Assembly: GCA_035283185.1 (NCBI GenBank)
Contig: DATEUJ010000162.1
Span: forward strand, 1-64,000
Length of the DNA stretch: 64,000 nt
Reading direction: 5' to 3'
From: DASSFZ01 sp035283185
GTDB lineage: Bacteria > Chloroflexota > Anaerolineae > Fen-1058
The position numbers and the translations under genes were made by a program. Numbering within the stretch: the first letter of the stretch is position 1; each line of letters begins with the position of its first letter. Below the pieces are notes generated by a model. That model worked only from the letters and a program-made list of their open reading frames with translations, ran no database searches and was not told the DNA's origin. Of this stretch, positions 52,226-61,050 are shown in pieces.

Positions 52226-53965
52226 ATGTCTGCAGTCGTGAATGACGACCAAATCCAGCATCTGATGCAGATGCTACGAGGAGCGCCGCTGTTCTCTGAA
52301 CTGCGCGATGATGAGCTGCGTGCGCTGGCGGGTATCTCCGTGTCGGCGACATTTCAACCTGGTCAGTATCTGTATCGCCAGGGCGACGACGACAAGGTGA
52401 TGTTTGTGATCCTATCCGGCCGGGTGGCGCTGTTCCACATCGATCCACAGGGCGTGGAATCTTTTGTGGAGTATCGCGAGCCAGGTCCAAAGGGGTGGCT
52501 GGGCGAAGCGGCGCTGCTGCTGGGTGATGTGCGCGACGTGACAGCCCTGGTCGTCGCCGAAACGGCCGTATTGGAGGTCGAGCGCGAGGCCCTCAATCGA
52601 CTGATGACTGACATGCCTGGCCTGCGCGGTCATCTCACACCCACGCCAGAAAACGCGCGCAGGCTGTATGCGCCGCATTTTGGTTGGCAGGCTGAAGGCG
52701 AAGCGGTGGTGATCTTTATCCGCAAACACCCCTGGTCGCTCGGCCGGTCAATGCTGGTGCCATCCACGATGTTAGTCGGGGCGGTGCTGGTGGCTTCTTT
52801 GCTCAGCGCGACGGTGCCCGCTTTGTCGGCCGTTTTCTGGATATTGGCGGTATTGGTGCCACTCCCGGTCGCCGCTTTCGTCATCGTCGACTGGCGCAAC
52901 GATTTCTACGTGTTGACCGACAGACGGCTCGTGCATGAGGAGAAGGTACCCATCATTCGCCAAAGGCGTGAGGAAGCACCGCTCTCGGCCGTGCAGGACG
53001 TGCAATTCGCCCGTACCTCCTTCGCGGCCGCCCTGCTCGACTTTGGCGACCTGACGGTAGAAACATTCGCCGGCAGCGTGGCGATGAAAGACGTGCCGCA
53101 GCCGGAAGAGGTGAAGGACTTGATCTTCCGCGAGATCGAGCGCGTGCGCGCACGCACACGAGCCACCGCTCGCAAAAGGATCCGCGACGAGCTTGAGCAT
53201 CGTGTCGGGCAAAAGGAAACCCCGACGGCGCCCATCCCAGCTCCAGTGCAGGAAGCGCCTCACAGACTGCCCCTGTGGGCTATCCTGCCGGGGATCGTTC
53301 GCTACTTTTTCCCCTCGTCACGTGAGGTTGTCGGCGACTCGGTGATCTACCGCAAGCATTGGATCGTTCTGCTCGGCAGCAGTAAGTACCCGCTCGCCGG
53401 CCTCCTTTTCACAGTTGCCGCTACCATCATCTGGTGGAATCGCGGACTTCTCATCGGCGCTCTACCCGATGAGGCTTGGATCATATGGGCGGCGTTGATG
53501 GTGGTGTTCGCTGCGTGGGCGCTGTGGTTGTTTGAGGACTGGCGAAATGATCTCTATATCTTGACTAGCAGCCGGATCATCGACATTCGGCGCGTACCAT
53601 TTCTGCTGCAAGAAACGCGCAAGGAAGCGGGACTGGATCGGATCCAGACGAGCGAAGTTGTCATCCCATCGCCGAGAGCTCGGTTACTAGGCTACGGTGA
53701 CGTAATCGTTCGCGTGGCTGGCGTGAGTGGTGAGTTTCGATTTATGAATGTGCGGAATCCCAGCGGTGTGCAGACTGAAGTGAGCAAGCGCGTCGATCAG
53801 TTCAAGCGCCGCCAGGCGGAGGAGGAGGCGCGCACTCGCCGCATCGAGCTGAGCGACTGGTTTGCCACGTACGATCAGATTAAGTCCGGTTACACGGCGC
53901 CGGCAGGGAGTCCCGAGCCAGGCGAGTCGGAGGGGCCGGCGCGAAGCGTGCCCCCGCCCCCATGA
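52226..53965 (+). CDS. Cyclic-nucleotide-binding domain joined to two membrane/PH-domain repeats
   Basis: A 579-aa membrane protein. An N-terminal cyclic-nucleotide-binding domain (about 20-135) has LYRQGDDDKVMFVILSGRVA and GWLGEAALLLGD. Then comes a duplicated module: two membrane helices plus a bacterial PH (YdbS/bPH2-like) domain, first about 170-320 (FYVLTDRRLVHEEKVPIIRQ), second about 385-545 (LYILTSSRIIDIRRVPFLLQ). A charged tail follows. Such cNMP-PH fusions are seen in Chloroflexota-like genomes; the ligand and role are unknown. Peptide deformylase starts within 10 nt of its stop. Confidence 0.82.
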   Translation: MSAVVNDDQIQHLMQMLRGAPLFSELRDDELRALAGISVSATFQPGQYLYRQGDDDKVMFVILSGRVALFHIDPQGVESFVEYREPGPKGWLGEAALLLGDVRDVTALVVAETAVLEVEREALNRLMTDMPGLRGHLTPTPENARRLYAPHFGWQAEGEAVVIFIRKHPWSLGRSMLVPSTMLVGAVLVASLLSATVPALSAVFWILAVLVPLPVAAFVIVDWRNDFYVLTDRRLVHEEKVPIIRQRREEAPLSAVQDVQFARTSFAAALLDFGDLTVETFAGSVAMKDVPQPEEVKDLIFREIERVRARTRATARKRIRDELEHRVGQKETPTAPIPAPVQEAPHRLPLWAILPGIVRYFFPSSREVVGDSVIYRKHWIVLLGSSKYPLAGLLFTVAATIIWWNRGLLIGALPDEAWIIWAALMVVFAAWALWLFEDWRNDLYILTSSRIIDIRRVPFLLQETRKEAGLDRIQTSEVVIPSPRARLLGYGDVIVRVAGVSGEFRFMNVRNPSGVQTEVSKRVDQFKRRQAEEEARTRRIELSDWFATYDQIKSGYTAPAGSPEPGESEGPARSVPPPP

Positions 53966-53973
53966 GAGGAGCC

Positions 53974-54567
53974 ATGGCTGTTCGTGAGATCGTCGTCGTT
54001 GATCATCCCACCCTTCGCAAAAAGGCTAAAAAGGTCGACAAGATTACGCCCGAGATCCGGCGCCTGATCAACGACATGGTCGAGACCATGCGCGACGCGC
54101 CGGGCGTCGGGCTGGCCGCGCCGCAGGTCGGCGTGAGCCAGCGCGTCATCGTCGTCGAGTACGCGGAAGACGAGGAAAAGGAGACGCCGGACGGGCAGGC
54201 CCCCGACTGGAGCAATCGGGGGCAGGCGCCCAAGCCGGCCAAGAAGAGGCTGTATACCGTCGTCAACCCGGAGATTACGCGCCGCTCGGAAGAAATGGTC
54301 GAAGGCGTGGAAGGCTGTTTGAGCATTCCCGGTTGGGCGGGCAGCGTCATGCGGCACGCAGAAGTCGAGGTCAAAGGGCTGAACCGCGCCGGCGGCAAAT
54401 TCAAGCTCCGCGCGCGCGGCTGGCTCGCGCGCATTTTCCAGCACGAGGTCGATCACCTCGACGGCATTCTGTTCATCGACCGTGTCAGCGGCCCCGACAG
54501 AATCTGGCGGCTTCCGCCGCCCGAAGCAGAATCACTCGAGGAAGCGCGCGCCGAACACTTGGGATAA
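53974..54567 (+). CDS. def: Peptide deformylase with a repeat-derived loop
   Basis: A 197-aa metalloenzyme removing the N-formyl group from new proteins. All three motifs are present: GVGLAAPQVG, EGCLSIPG with the metal Cys, and QHEVDHLDG with two metal His. Between strands at about residues 72-88 lies a segment QAPDWSNRGQAPKPA. It is encoded by a GC-rich palindrome and is absent from ordinary deformylases. GAGAGGAG precedes ATG 53974. It is probably cotranscribed with the upstream membrane protein. Confidence 0.94.
   Translation: MAVREIVVVDHPTLRKKAKKVDKITPEIRRLINDMVETMRDAPGVGLAAPQVGVSQRVIVVEYAEDEEKETPDGQAPDWSNRGQAPKPAKKRLYTVVNPEITRRSEEMVEGVEGCLSIPGWAGSVMRHAEVEVKGLNRAGGKFKLRARGWLARIFQHEVDHLDGILFIDRVSGPDRIWRLPPPEAESLEEARAEHLG
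54190..54233. repeat. Palindromic insert inside def
   Basis: GGCAGGCCCCCGA and TCGGGGGCAGGCG flank a 9-nt loop. The insert is in frame and lies in a surface loop between the PDF motifs. Confidence 0.65.
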
Positions 54568-54821
54568 GAGCCCGTCAAAGAGTGCTCCTTTGTGCGAGGC
54601 ATCTCCAGAACTTGTCCTGCGAAGTCCCCGACCGAAGGGAGTGGGGAGCTTGCCGAAGGATGCCGAGACCTCACGCGAACACCTGGTTGCGCTTGGTGTT
54701 TTTGCGTTCCCCGCGCCTTGCTGTCAGACACTTGTCGGCCCAATGTGATTGACCGCGCCCGGTCGATATGCTATTCTGATGCGTGACTTGTGAGCGGCCC
54801 ACCGGTAAACAGGATGCGTAT
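54568..54821. repeat. Intergenic repeat-like sequence after def
   Basis: It includes CTGCGAAGTCCCCGACCGAA followed by GGGAGTGGGGAGCTTGCCGA, a pattern like other spreading repeats here. TATGCTATTCTGATGCG near 54768 may hold a promoter for the next gene. No gene is visible. Confidence 0.4.
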
Positions 54822-56069
54822 ATGACAGGATATTTGACCCGTAAAGGGATACGGTTCGTCGCCATCGTCGTCGCGGGCGTCGTCGCGGCGCTTTTGCTGT
54901 GGCTGGCAACCAACGTATTCAACGTCCCGCTTCCCGGCGTCGATACCTCCCCGCTCGACGTTCAACTGTTCGTCGCCCCTCAGGCGTTTGACTGGGTTTC
55001 GGAAGCGGCGGAGCGATTCAACGCCGAGGGCCGCCGCTTCAATCGCCGCCCGATCGTGATACACGTCGTCGAGCGGGATGGGCTGAGCCTCCGCGCACAG
55101 GTCAGCTCGGCGAGTTTGAATCCTGCGCCGACAGCCTGGATCGCGGAGGGGGCTTTCACGCTCGACCTGGTCAACCTGGCGGCCAGGCAGTCGGGTATCA
55201 GCAACGCATTCACCGCCGAGGGATCGGTCGCGCAGTCGGTGATGATGTGGGGGGGATTCGCCGATCGGATCGCCGCGCTGGATAGCAATTTCGGCGGATT
55301 GACGTGGAAGGCGCTGCACGAGGCGGCAATGGCGCGGAGTGGCTGGTCGAGCCTGGGTGGGCAGCCGGAGTGGGGTTTCTTCAAGCTGGTCTTAGCTGAC
55401 CCGAGCAAGAGCAGTGAGGCGCTGGCGGCGCTCCTGGCTGCAGCGGCGGAATACCACGGTAAGACGAGCCTGACGGCGGCCGATGTGAACGACGCGCGTT
55501 TTCAGCAGTGGGCGCAGGAACTGGTCGATGCCGTTCCGAACTTTGCCAATCTCGGGTCCGAGCCGGGCAAGGCGCTCGCCGTGCGCGGCGCATCGGCCGG
55601 CGACGCCGGACAGCTTCTCGAAGCCGACTGGCTGAGCGCGGCGGAGGGAATGGGCAACTGGCAGACGCCCGCTTTTCGGTATGCTCCCACGGCGGTGATC
55701 TTCGACTTCCCGTTCGCCGTGTGGAGCGGCCCGCCCGGAGCGGGCGGCGACCCTTCGGCTGCCCCTTCCCCTTCACTTCGTTCAGGGTCAGGGCTTCGGC
55801 TCAGTGCAGACGCTGCGGAGGATTCCTCGCGCCAGGACGCCGCCCGTCTGTTCCGCGATTACCTTCTGCAAGATGCGCAGCAGCGCCGCGCCGAGGCATT
55901 CGGACTTCGACCCGCGTCGGGGAATGTTTCCAACGCCGAAGGCAGCCTCTTCGCCCGGTGGGCTTCTCTCGGATTCGAATCGGGCCGGCCGCCGACGGCG
56001 AGCGCGCAGGCGAGCGCCGACGCTGTGCTGGCCGCATTGCGCTGGGCCGAGCGCGCCGCCGGCCGTTGA
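54822..56069 (+). CDS. Membrane-anchored substrate-binding-like protein
   Basis: A 415-aa protein with an N-terminal membrane anchor (about 8-32) and an extracytoplasmic domain resembling periplasmic binding proteins (LDVQLFVAPQAFDWVSEAAE, later TPAFRYAPTAVIFDFPFAVW). No permease or ATPase gene is adjacent, so transport is doubtful. A segment of about 22 residues near 310-332 is encoded by ACCCTTCGGCT...CACTTCGTTCAGGG repeat DNA. It pairs with the downstream VWA protein, which has a similar binding-protein half, and both may belong to one surface complex. The ATG at 54822 has no strong ribosome site. Confidence 0.65.
   Translation: MTGYLTRKGIRFVAIVVAGVVAALLLWLATNVFNVPLPGVDTSPLDVQLFVAPQAFDWVSEAAERFNAEGRRFNRRPIVIHVVERDGLSLRAQVSSASLNPAPTAWIAEGAFTLDLVNLAARQSGISNAFTAEGSVAQSVMMWGGFADRIAALDSNFGGLTWKALHEAAMARSGWSSLGGQPEWGFFKLVLADPSKSSEALAALLAAAAEYHGKTSLTAADVNDARFQQWAQELVDAVPNFANLGSEPGKALAVRGASAGDAGQLLEADWLSAAEGMGNWQTPAFRYAPTAVIFDFPFAVWSGPPGAGGDPSAAPSPSLRSGSGLRLSADAAEDSSRQDAARLFRDYLLQDAQQRRAEAFGLRPASGNVSNAEGSLFARWASLGFESGRPPTASAQASADAVLAALRWAERAAGR
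55749..55815. repeat. In-frame repeat inside the binding-protein gene
   Basis: GGCGGCGACCCTTCGGCT matches 18 nt of the copy in liaR (61545-61562). It continues into CACTTCGTTCAGGGTCAGGG. No stop is introduced. Confidence 0.65.
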
Positions 56070-56092
56070 TCGTCGTGTCGATACGCGCCTAT

Positions 56093-56195
56093 CCGAAAAC
56101 TGGATCGCAGGCTCACTTGCCCCCGTAGCGCAGCGGAGTGGGGTCAGCCTGCCTTGTCTAAAGCGGACTGAAGTCCGCACTCCGGGAGTTTCTAA
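56093..56195. repeat. Composite repeat upstream of the VWA gene
   Basis: CTCACTTGCCCCCGTAGCGC, then AGCGGAGTGGGGT, is the core also found inside acnA. It is followed by GCGGACTGAAGTCCGCACTC, of the family at 27767. The VWA gene's AAGGAGG follows directly. Confidence 0.7.
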
Positions 56196-56206
56196 GGAGG
56201 TGTACG

Positions 56207-57967
56207 ATGAGACATACACTCGTGAATCGGCTCCTGGCAGCGATTCTGACGTTGGCGATATTTGCTGCGGCCTGCGATGGTGGTGGGACGGTCGAGGGCA
56301 CGCCGGTCGTCGATCGACCGGCCAATGCGGTCGAAGTTTCTATTGTCTACGCGCCTGAGTTCGCGCCGTTCATGCCGGATGCCATCACCGATTTCAACCG
56401 CGCCTTCGCCGAGGGCCGCCATCCGGTGACCGGCCAGCCTCTGGCGCCAGGCGAGCGTCCGATCTACGTCACCGGGAAGGACGCCTCCAGTGGCACCGTG
56501 ATGCAAGGCATCGTCAACGCGGTCATCGCGCCGGGCAATGTCAACGTCGAGCGGCCGACGCTGTGGTCGCCGTCGGTCAGTCACTGGCTGGCGTTGGCGA
56601 ACTACAACACCGGGCGCGAGCTGTTCGACCTGACCGACAGCCCGCCCACCGCGCTCGCGCCGGTGGTGATGGCCATCTGGGAGTCGCGCTTGAACGCCAT
56701 CAAGGCGAAGAACCCCGGCGAAGCCATCGGCTGGGAGCATCTGCTGGAGGTGCTCAACGATCCGGATGGCTGGGCCTCGTACGGCATTCCAGGCCGGTCG
56801 ACGGTGTATTACGGCCACACCGATCCGTACATCAGCAGCACCGCGCTCTCGACGCTGATCGGCGAGTTCTACGCGAGCGCGCGCTATAACTCGAACAACC
56901 CGAACCTGCGCCGGCTGACGCTGGACGTCGTCAACGATCCGCGCGTGCAGGAGGGCGTGCGCCGCATCGAGCAGTTGATCAAACACTACTCGGCGCGCAC
57001 GACGGAGTTCAAAGAATACATCGCGCAAGGGCCGGAATATCTCGACTTCGTCGCGCTCGAAGAGAACGACCTGATCTATATCAACCAGGGCAAGACGCAA
57101 TACCGGCCGCCGGAGCGCCTGGTGGCGCTGTACCCGAAGGAGGGCACCTTCTGGCACGAGCATCCCTTCGCCATTCCGAACGCCGATTGGGTGACGCCCG
57201 AGCAGCGCGCCGCCGCCAAAGTGTTCACCGAGTACGTGCTGTCGAAGCCGGTGCAGGAGAAAATCCTGGCCAACGGTTTCAGACCGGCGAATCCTGACGT
57301 GCCCGTCGGCTATCCCATTGTCACCGATCTGGGCGTCGATCCGGCGCAGCCGGCGACGGTTCTCGACGTGCCCGATCCGGCGGTCGTCGCGGCTGTGCAG
57401 TCTTCGTGGCAGTTTGTGAAAAAGCAGGCCGACGTCTTGCTCCTGTTCGACGTCTCCGGCTCGATGTCGGGCGACAAAATCGATCAGGCGCGGCAGGCCG
57501 CATTGGCCTTCCTGGGCAAGCTGCCGGCGCAAAACCGCGTCGGGTTGATGACGTTCAGCCACATCATCGACCAACGCGTGCCGCTCGACTCCTTCGAGCG
57601 TAACCGGGACGACCTGATCGGCGCGGTGCAAAGCCTGCGCGCCGACGGCGATACGGCGCTGTTCGACGCCATCATCGCCGCCGTCGACACGCTGTCGCAG
57701 GATCCCGAAAGCGAGCGCATCCGCGCCATTGTCTTGCTCAGCGACGGGCAGGACACCGCCAGCCGCGAGTCGCTCAACGCGATGGTCAACGCCATCAACG
57801 CGCAGCGCCAGGGCAAGAACCCGATCTTGATCGTCCCCGTGGCCTACGGCCAGGACGCAGACATCAACGCGCTCAACGCCATCGCGCGCGCCTCTTCGAC
57901 TCGCGTGCAATCGGGCGATCCGGAGAGCATTCAGAGCGTGTTAGAGATCATCAGCAGTTACTTCTAG
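56207..57967 (+). CDS. Lipoprotein with substrate-binding and von Willebrand A domains
   Basis: A 586-aa surface lipoprotein. The lipobox is FAAAC at the end of the signal peptide. Residues about 40-370 resemble an extracellular solute-binding protein (KDASSGTVMQGIVNAVIAPG, WVTPEQRAAAKVFTEYVLSK). Residues about 400-580 form a VWA domain with an intact MIDAS: DVSGSMS, a Thr in GDTALFD and Asp in LLSDGQDT. VWA domains bind proteins through a metal ion. AAGGAGG lies before the ATG. The preceding gene encodes a similar binding-protein half, so the two probably form one system of unknown function. Confidence 0.85.
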   Translation: MRHTLVNRLLAAILTLAIFAAACDGGGTVEGTPVVDRPANAVEVSIVYAPEFAPFMPDAITDFNRAFAEGRHPVTGQPLAPGERPIYVTGKDASSGTVMQGIVNAVIAPGNVNVERPTLWSPSVSHWLALANYNTGRELFDLTDSPPTALAPVVMAIWESRLNAIKAKNPGEAIGWEHLLEVLNDPDGWASYGIPGRSTVYYGHTDPYISSTALSTLIGEFYASARYNSNNPNLRRLTLDVVNDPRVQEGVRRIEQLIKHYSARTTEFKEYIAQGPEYLDFVALEENDLIYINQGKTQYRPPERLVALYPKEGTFWHEHPFAIPNADWVTPEQRAAAKVFTEYVLSKPVQEKILANGFRPANPDVPVGYPIVTDLGVDPAQPATVLDVPDPAVVAAVQSSWQFVKKQADVLLLFDVSGSMSGDKIDQARQAALAFLGKLPAQNRVGLMTFSHIIDQRVPLDSFERNRDDLIGAVQSLRADGDTALFDAIIAAVDTLSQDPESERIRAIVLLSDGQDTASRESLNAMVNAINAQRQGKNPILIVPVAYGQDADINALNAIARASSTRVQSGDPESIQSVLEIISSYF

Positions 57968-57970
57968 CCC

Positions 57971-58084
57971 AGATGATACATCTTTGGCTCAAGGCGGATG
58001 ATCCATCCGCCGTTTTAGCCGCCGGATGGATCACGCGCAGCGGAGCGGGAGCAACTTGGATCTACTGAGTCTAGATGATACATC
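57971..58084. repeat. 12-bp direct repeats flanking a palindrome
   Basis: AGATGATACATC occurs at 57971-57982 and 58073-58084. Between them lies GGCGGATGATCCATCCGCC and further GGATGGATC words. It may be a footprint of an inserted element, but no clear inverted ends were found. Confidence 0.4.
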
Positions 58085-58101
58085 CGGCACTCCGCAATCA
58101 T

Positions 58102-58130
58102 TTGACCAGCCTCCGAGCGGGTGCTACAAT
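58102..58130 (+). promoter_or_regulatory. Promoter abutting the TA-fusion gene
   Basis: TTGACC and TACAAT with a 17-nt spacer. The -10 box ends 8 nt before ATG 58139, indicating a leaderless mRNA. Confidence 0.65.
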
Positions 58131-58138
58131 CTCTCTTG

Positions 58139-58495
58139 ATGCGCATCCGTGACATCATCTGGTTCGAAGAGGTCGAAGAGAAGATCATCCGAAAGCATCG
58201 TGTCTGGCCGGAAGAAGCGGAGCAAGTGATGGAACACGAAGATAGAAGCAGTCTGTCCCACTCGCGCTCGTATGCCGAACTCGCCGAGTTCTGGGACAGC
58301 CACGACGCGACGGAGTTCGACACACAGACACGCGAAGTCGAGATGGAGTTCGACCTGCGCTCACGGCGGCATTACATTGCCATCGACCCAGAAGTGCTCT
58401 CCCGCCTGCGCGAAGAAGCCGCAGCGCGAGGTCTGAGTGCTGAGAGCCTGGCCAACCTCTGGCTGCAAGAACGGATTCTGAAGCAACACGCGTAG
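58139..58495 (+). CDS. Apparent fusion of a BrnT-like toxin start with a CopG-type antitoxin
   Basis: A 118-aa protein. Residues 1-35 (IIWFEEVEEKIIRKHRVWPE) resemble the start of BrnT-type toxins. Residues about 45-118 resemble a free-standing CopG-like antitoxin: SYAELAEFWDSHDATEF, then PEVLSRLREEAAARGLSAES and LANLWLQERI. In normal pairs these are two genes, so an internal deletion probably joined them, losing the toxin's catalytic part. The result may be a promoter-binding orphan regulator. A good promoter lies right in front of the ATG. Confidence 0.65.
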   Translation: MRIRDIIWFEEVEEKIIRKHRVWPEEAEQVMEHEDRSSLSHSRSYAELAEFWDSHDATEFDTQTREVEMEFDLRSRRHYIAIDPEVLSRLREEAAARGLSAESLANLWLQERILKQHA

Positions 58496-58620
58496 TACGC
58501 TTGTTTGCGCGCATCTTCTGCACCTGGCCGCGCCCTACACCCTGCTTAGCGTTAAGTGAAGAGACGGCCTGTTGCCCTCTCGCATCGGGAAGGGCACTTT
58601 CTGTGCCAGAGGACACTGTC

Positions 58621-59148
58621 ATGAATTTGTGGCATGATCTAGAAGTCGGGCCGGACGCGCCCGACACCATCCACGTGGTCGTCGAGGTGCCGAAAGGCTC
58701 GCGGAATAAATACGAGTATCATAAGCAGGCGGGCACGATCTTCCTCGACCGCGTGCTGTATTCGTCGCTTCACTATCCCGGCGATTACGGCCTGATCCCG
58801 CGCACGTTCTATGGAGACGGCGACCCGCTCGACGCGCTGGTCATGGTGGGCGAGCCGAGTTTTCCGGGCTGTGTCATCGTCGCCCGCCCGATCGGGATTT
58901 TCCGGATGCTGGATAAGGGCCTGCCCGACGACAAGGTTCTGTGCGTGCCGGCCACCGATCCCATCTTTCGCGATGTCTACGACTTGCCCGACATCCCGCA
59001 GCACTTCCTGGAAGAAGTCGCGCATTTCTTCTCCGTCTATAAGGACCTGGAAGGCGTGCATGTCAAGAAGGTCGGCTGGGAGCGCGCCGAAAAAGCGCGC
59101 GAGAGCATACGGCATGCCGTCGCGCTGTACAAACAGCAGGCCTGGTGA
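58621..59148 (+). CDS. ppa: Inorganic pyrophosphatase
   Basis: A 175-aa soluble type I pyrophosphatase that splits PPi to phosphate. Motifs are KGSRNKYEYHKQ, YPGDYGLIPRTFYGDGDPLD (the Asp-rich signature) and the catalytic Asp residues near DDKVLCVPATDP. The length is normal. AGAGGA lies 8 nt before ATG 58621. The next gene starts 130 nt downstream. Confidence 0.96.
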   Translation: MNLWHDLEVGPDAPDTIHVVVEVPKGSRNKYEYHKQAGTIFLDRVLYSSLHYPGDYGLIPRTFYGDGDPLDALVMVGEPSFPGCVIVARPIGIFRMLDKGLPDDKVLCVPATDPIFRDVYDLPDIPQHFLEEVAHFFSVYKDLEGVHVKKVGWERAEKARESIRHAVALYKQQAW

Positions 59149-59278
59149 CAGCGCCGCCGCCCGACTCGGCAGTGCGGGTTTCCGCCTCAAGTCGGAGATC
59201 GATTTCAACCGCTGGCCCGGTGACGGCGGCGCTCCCCTGCGCTACACTCAGGTCGATCTTGCGTTCAGGGGCACTCTC

Positions 59279-60028
59279 ATGGATACCACTGCCAGGCATC
59301 CCCGTTTCATCGTCGGCGTTGCATTCGTGCTGCTAGGCGTGCTGCTTCTCATGAGCAACGTCGGCCTCTTGTATGGCGTCAATGTCTGGGCTGTCCTGTG
59401 GGGCCTGGTCTGGCTGTGGCTGGGCGCGATGGTCGTCGGGCCACGGGGCCGCGGGGTCGGGTCGGGGAGGCTGGCGCTGGGCCTGCTGCTGATTGCCGTC
59501 GGTGCGATCACGCTGGCCCACGGCGCCGGGCTGATCGGCTTCTCGTTCGGGGATTTGCTCTTCCGGTACTGGCCGCTGATCCTGATCGCGCTTGGGGTAT
59601 TTTTGCTGTACCAGTATAATCGCAGGCCGGCGCCCGGCTTACCTTCCGCGGTTGAGCGCATCGAGCACGATTCTATCTTCGGCGATTTCAAGCTGACGCA
59701 GCCCGGTTGGCGTCTGCGCGACGTGCGCGCCAGCTCCGTCATCGGCGATATGAAGATCGATCTGTCCAAGGCGGACATCCCGGACGGAGAAACCGTGCTC
59801 GATCTGAGCGCCGTCGTCGGCGACATCGACGTGTGGGCGCCGCTCGGCCTGCCGGTTGCGCTGGACGCGCGCTGCACTTTTGTCTCGCTCAACCATTTCG
59901 GCCGTAAGCAAGACGTGAGGCTGCAGCGTTACACCGACGCGCCGGCCGATTTCGCGTCGTCGGCGCGGCGCGTGCGCATCCAGGTCGATCTGGTCTTCGG
60001 CGATCTCACCTTGACGCGCGTCGGCTAA
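59279..60028 (+). CDS. LiaF-like membrane protein of an envelope-stress system
   Basis: A 249-aa membrane protein. Four hydrophobic helices lie at about 10-110, including WPLILIALGVFLLYQY. A C-terminal cytoplasmic beta-rich domain follows (SIFGDFKLTQPGWRL, ASSVIGDMKIDLSKADIP, LVFGDLTLTRVG) typical of LiaF and DUF2154 proteins. LiaF restrains the kinase LiaS. The liaS- and liaR-like genes follow directly in the same orientation. AGGGG precedes the ATG. Confidence 0.85.
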   Translation: MDTTARHPRFIVGVAFVLLGVLLLMSNVGLLYGVNVWAVLWGLVWLWLGAMVVGPRGRGVGSGRLALGLLLIAVGAITLAHGAGLIGFSFGDLLFRYWPLILIALGVFLLYQYNRRPAPGLPSAVERIEHDSIFGDFKLTQPGWRLRDVRASSVIGDMKIDLSKADIPDGETVLDLSAVVGDIDVWAPLGLPVALDARCTFVSLNHFGRKQDVRLQRYTDAPADFASSARRVRIQVDLVFGDLTLTRVG

Positions 60029-60078
60029 CGTCCCCACCGGGATGTGCTATCCGTGCCCGAATCCGTGTTTGTCGTCTC

Positions 60079-61050
60079 GTGAACCGGCAATCTCCCTTCC
60101 GTTCGCGGCCGCTGTACTCCGGCATTCAGTGGCGCCTGACGGCGACCACCGTGGCAGTGACCGTCGTCGCCATCCTGGCCGTCGAAGTGGCTATGGCGCT
60201 GGACGTGATCCCGCGCAGCCCCGTGTTCCTCGTGGGGGCGGCGGCTGTTGCCGGCGGCCTATTCGGCTTCCTGACGTCACGCGCCATCAAGCGGCGGCTG
60301 CGCTCGATCGCGCGCGCGGCGGCTGCGATCGCGGCCGGCGACCTGAGCCAGCGACTGGCCATCGACGGCGATGACGAGATCGCCGAGCTGGCCGAGCAAT
60401 TCAATGAGATGGCCTTGCGGCTGGACGCCAACGCCGCCGAACTGCGCCGCCTGGCGGCGGCTGACGAACGGAGCCGCCTGGCCGGCGAACTGCACGACTC
60501 GGTGAACCAGCAGATTTTCAGCATCAGCATGCTCGCCGCCACGGCGCGCAAGAAAATGGGCAGCCATCCCGCGTCCGATGACCTGGCCCGTCTCGAAACG
60601 CTGGCGCGCGAAACCCACACCGAAATGCGCGCGCTGGTTCGCGAACTTCGTCCTACCGCGCTCGAGCATGCGGATTTATCCACCGCCTTGAAACGATACG
60701 TTTCGGATTTCGGCAGCCGGTATGGCCTGACCGTCGTCGTCGACGCGCCGCCGATCGGCCGGCTGCCGGCCGATCTGGAAACGGCACTGTACCGTATCGC
60801 GCAGGAAGCGTTGGGCAACGCCGTGCGGCATGCGTCGGCGAAGCAGGTTCATCTCAGCCTGCGCCGCGACGACGGCGTAATCGAGTTGAGCGTCCAGGAC
60901 GACGGGCACGGCTTCGACGTGCAGGCACATCGTGAGGGCCTGGGACTGCACAGCATGCGTGAGCGCGCCCAGGCGTTCGGTGGAACCTGTGAAGTGCGCA
61001 GCGAGCCGGGAAAGGGCAGCAGCATCTACGTGCGCGTGCGGGTGACTTAG
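60079..61050 (+). CDS. LiaS-like NarL-type sensor histidine kinase
   Basis: A 323-aa kinase. Two membrane helices lie at about 18-70 with a very short loop, then HAMP (about 72-125). The HisKA_3 helix has His in LAGELHDSVNQQIFSISM. The ATPase domain has EALGNAVRHASAKQ, DDGHGFD and GLGLHSMRERA. Intramembrane sensing with a LiaF partner fits the short loop. The GTG start lies 50 nt after the liaF-like gene. The response regulator follows. Confidence 0.9.
   Translation: MNRQSPFRSRPLYSGIQWRLTATTVAVTVVAILAVEVAMALDVIPRSPVFLVGAAAVAGGLFGFLTSRAIKRRLRSIARAAAAIAAGDLSQRLAIDGDDEIAELAEQFNEMALRLDANAAELRRLAAADERSRLAGELHDSVNQQIFSISMLAATARKKMGSHPASDDLARLETLARETHTEMRALVRELRPTALEHADLSTALKRYVSDFGSRYGLTVVVDAPPIGRLPADLETALYRIAQEALGNAVRHASAKQVHLSLRRDDGVIELSVQDDGHGFDVQAHREGLGLHSMRERAQAFGGTCEVRSEPGKGSSIYVRVRVT

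Noticed and set aside
55508..56358. Arg-rich plus-strand frames over the binding-protein gene and its downstream gap
   Set aside because: Shadow frames; translation is low complexity and the real gene is in another frame.
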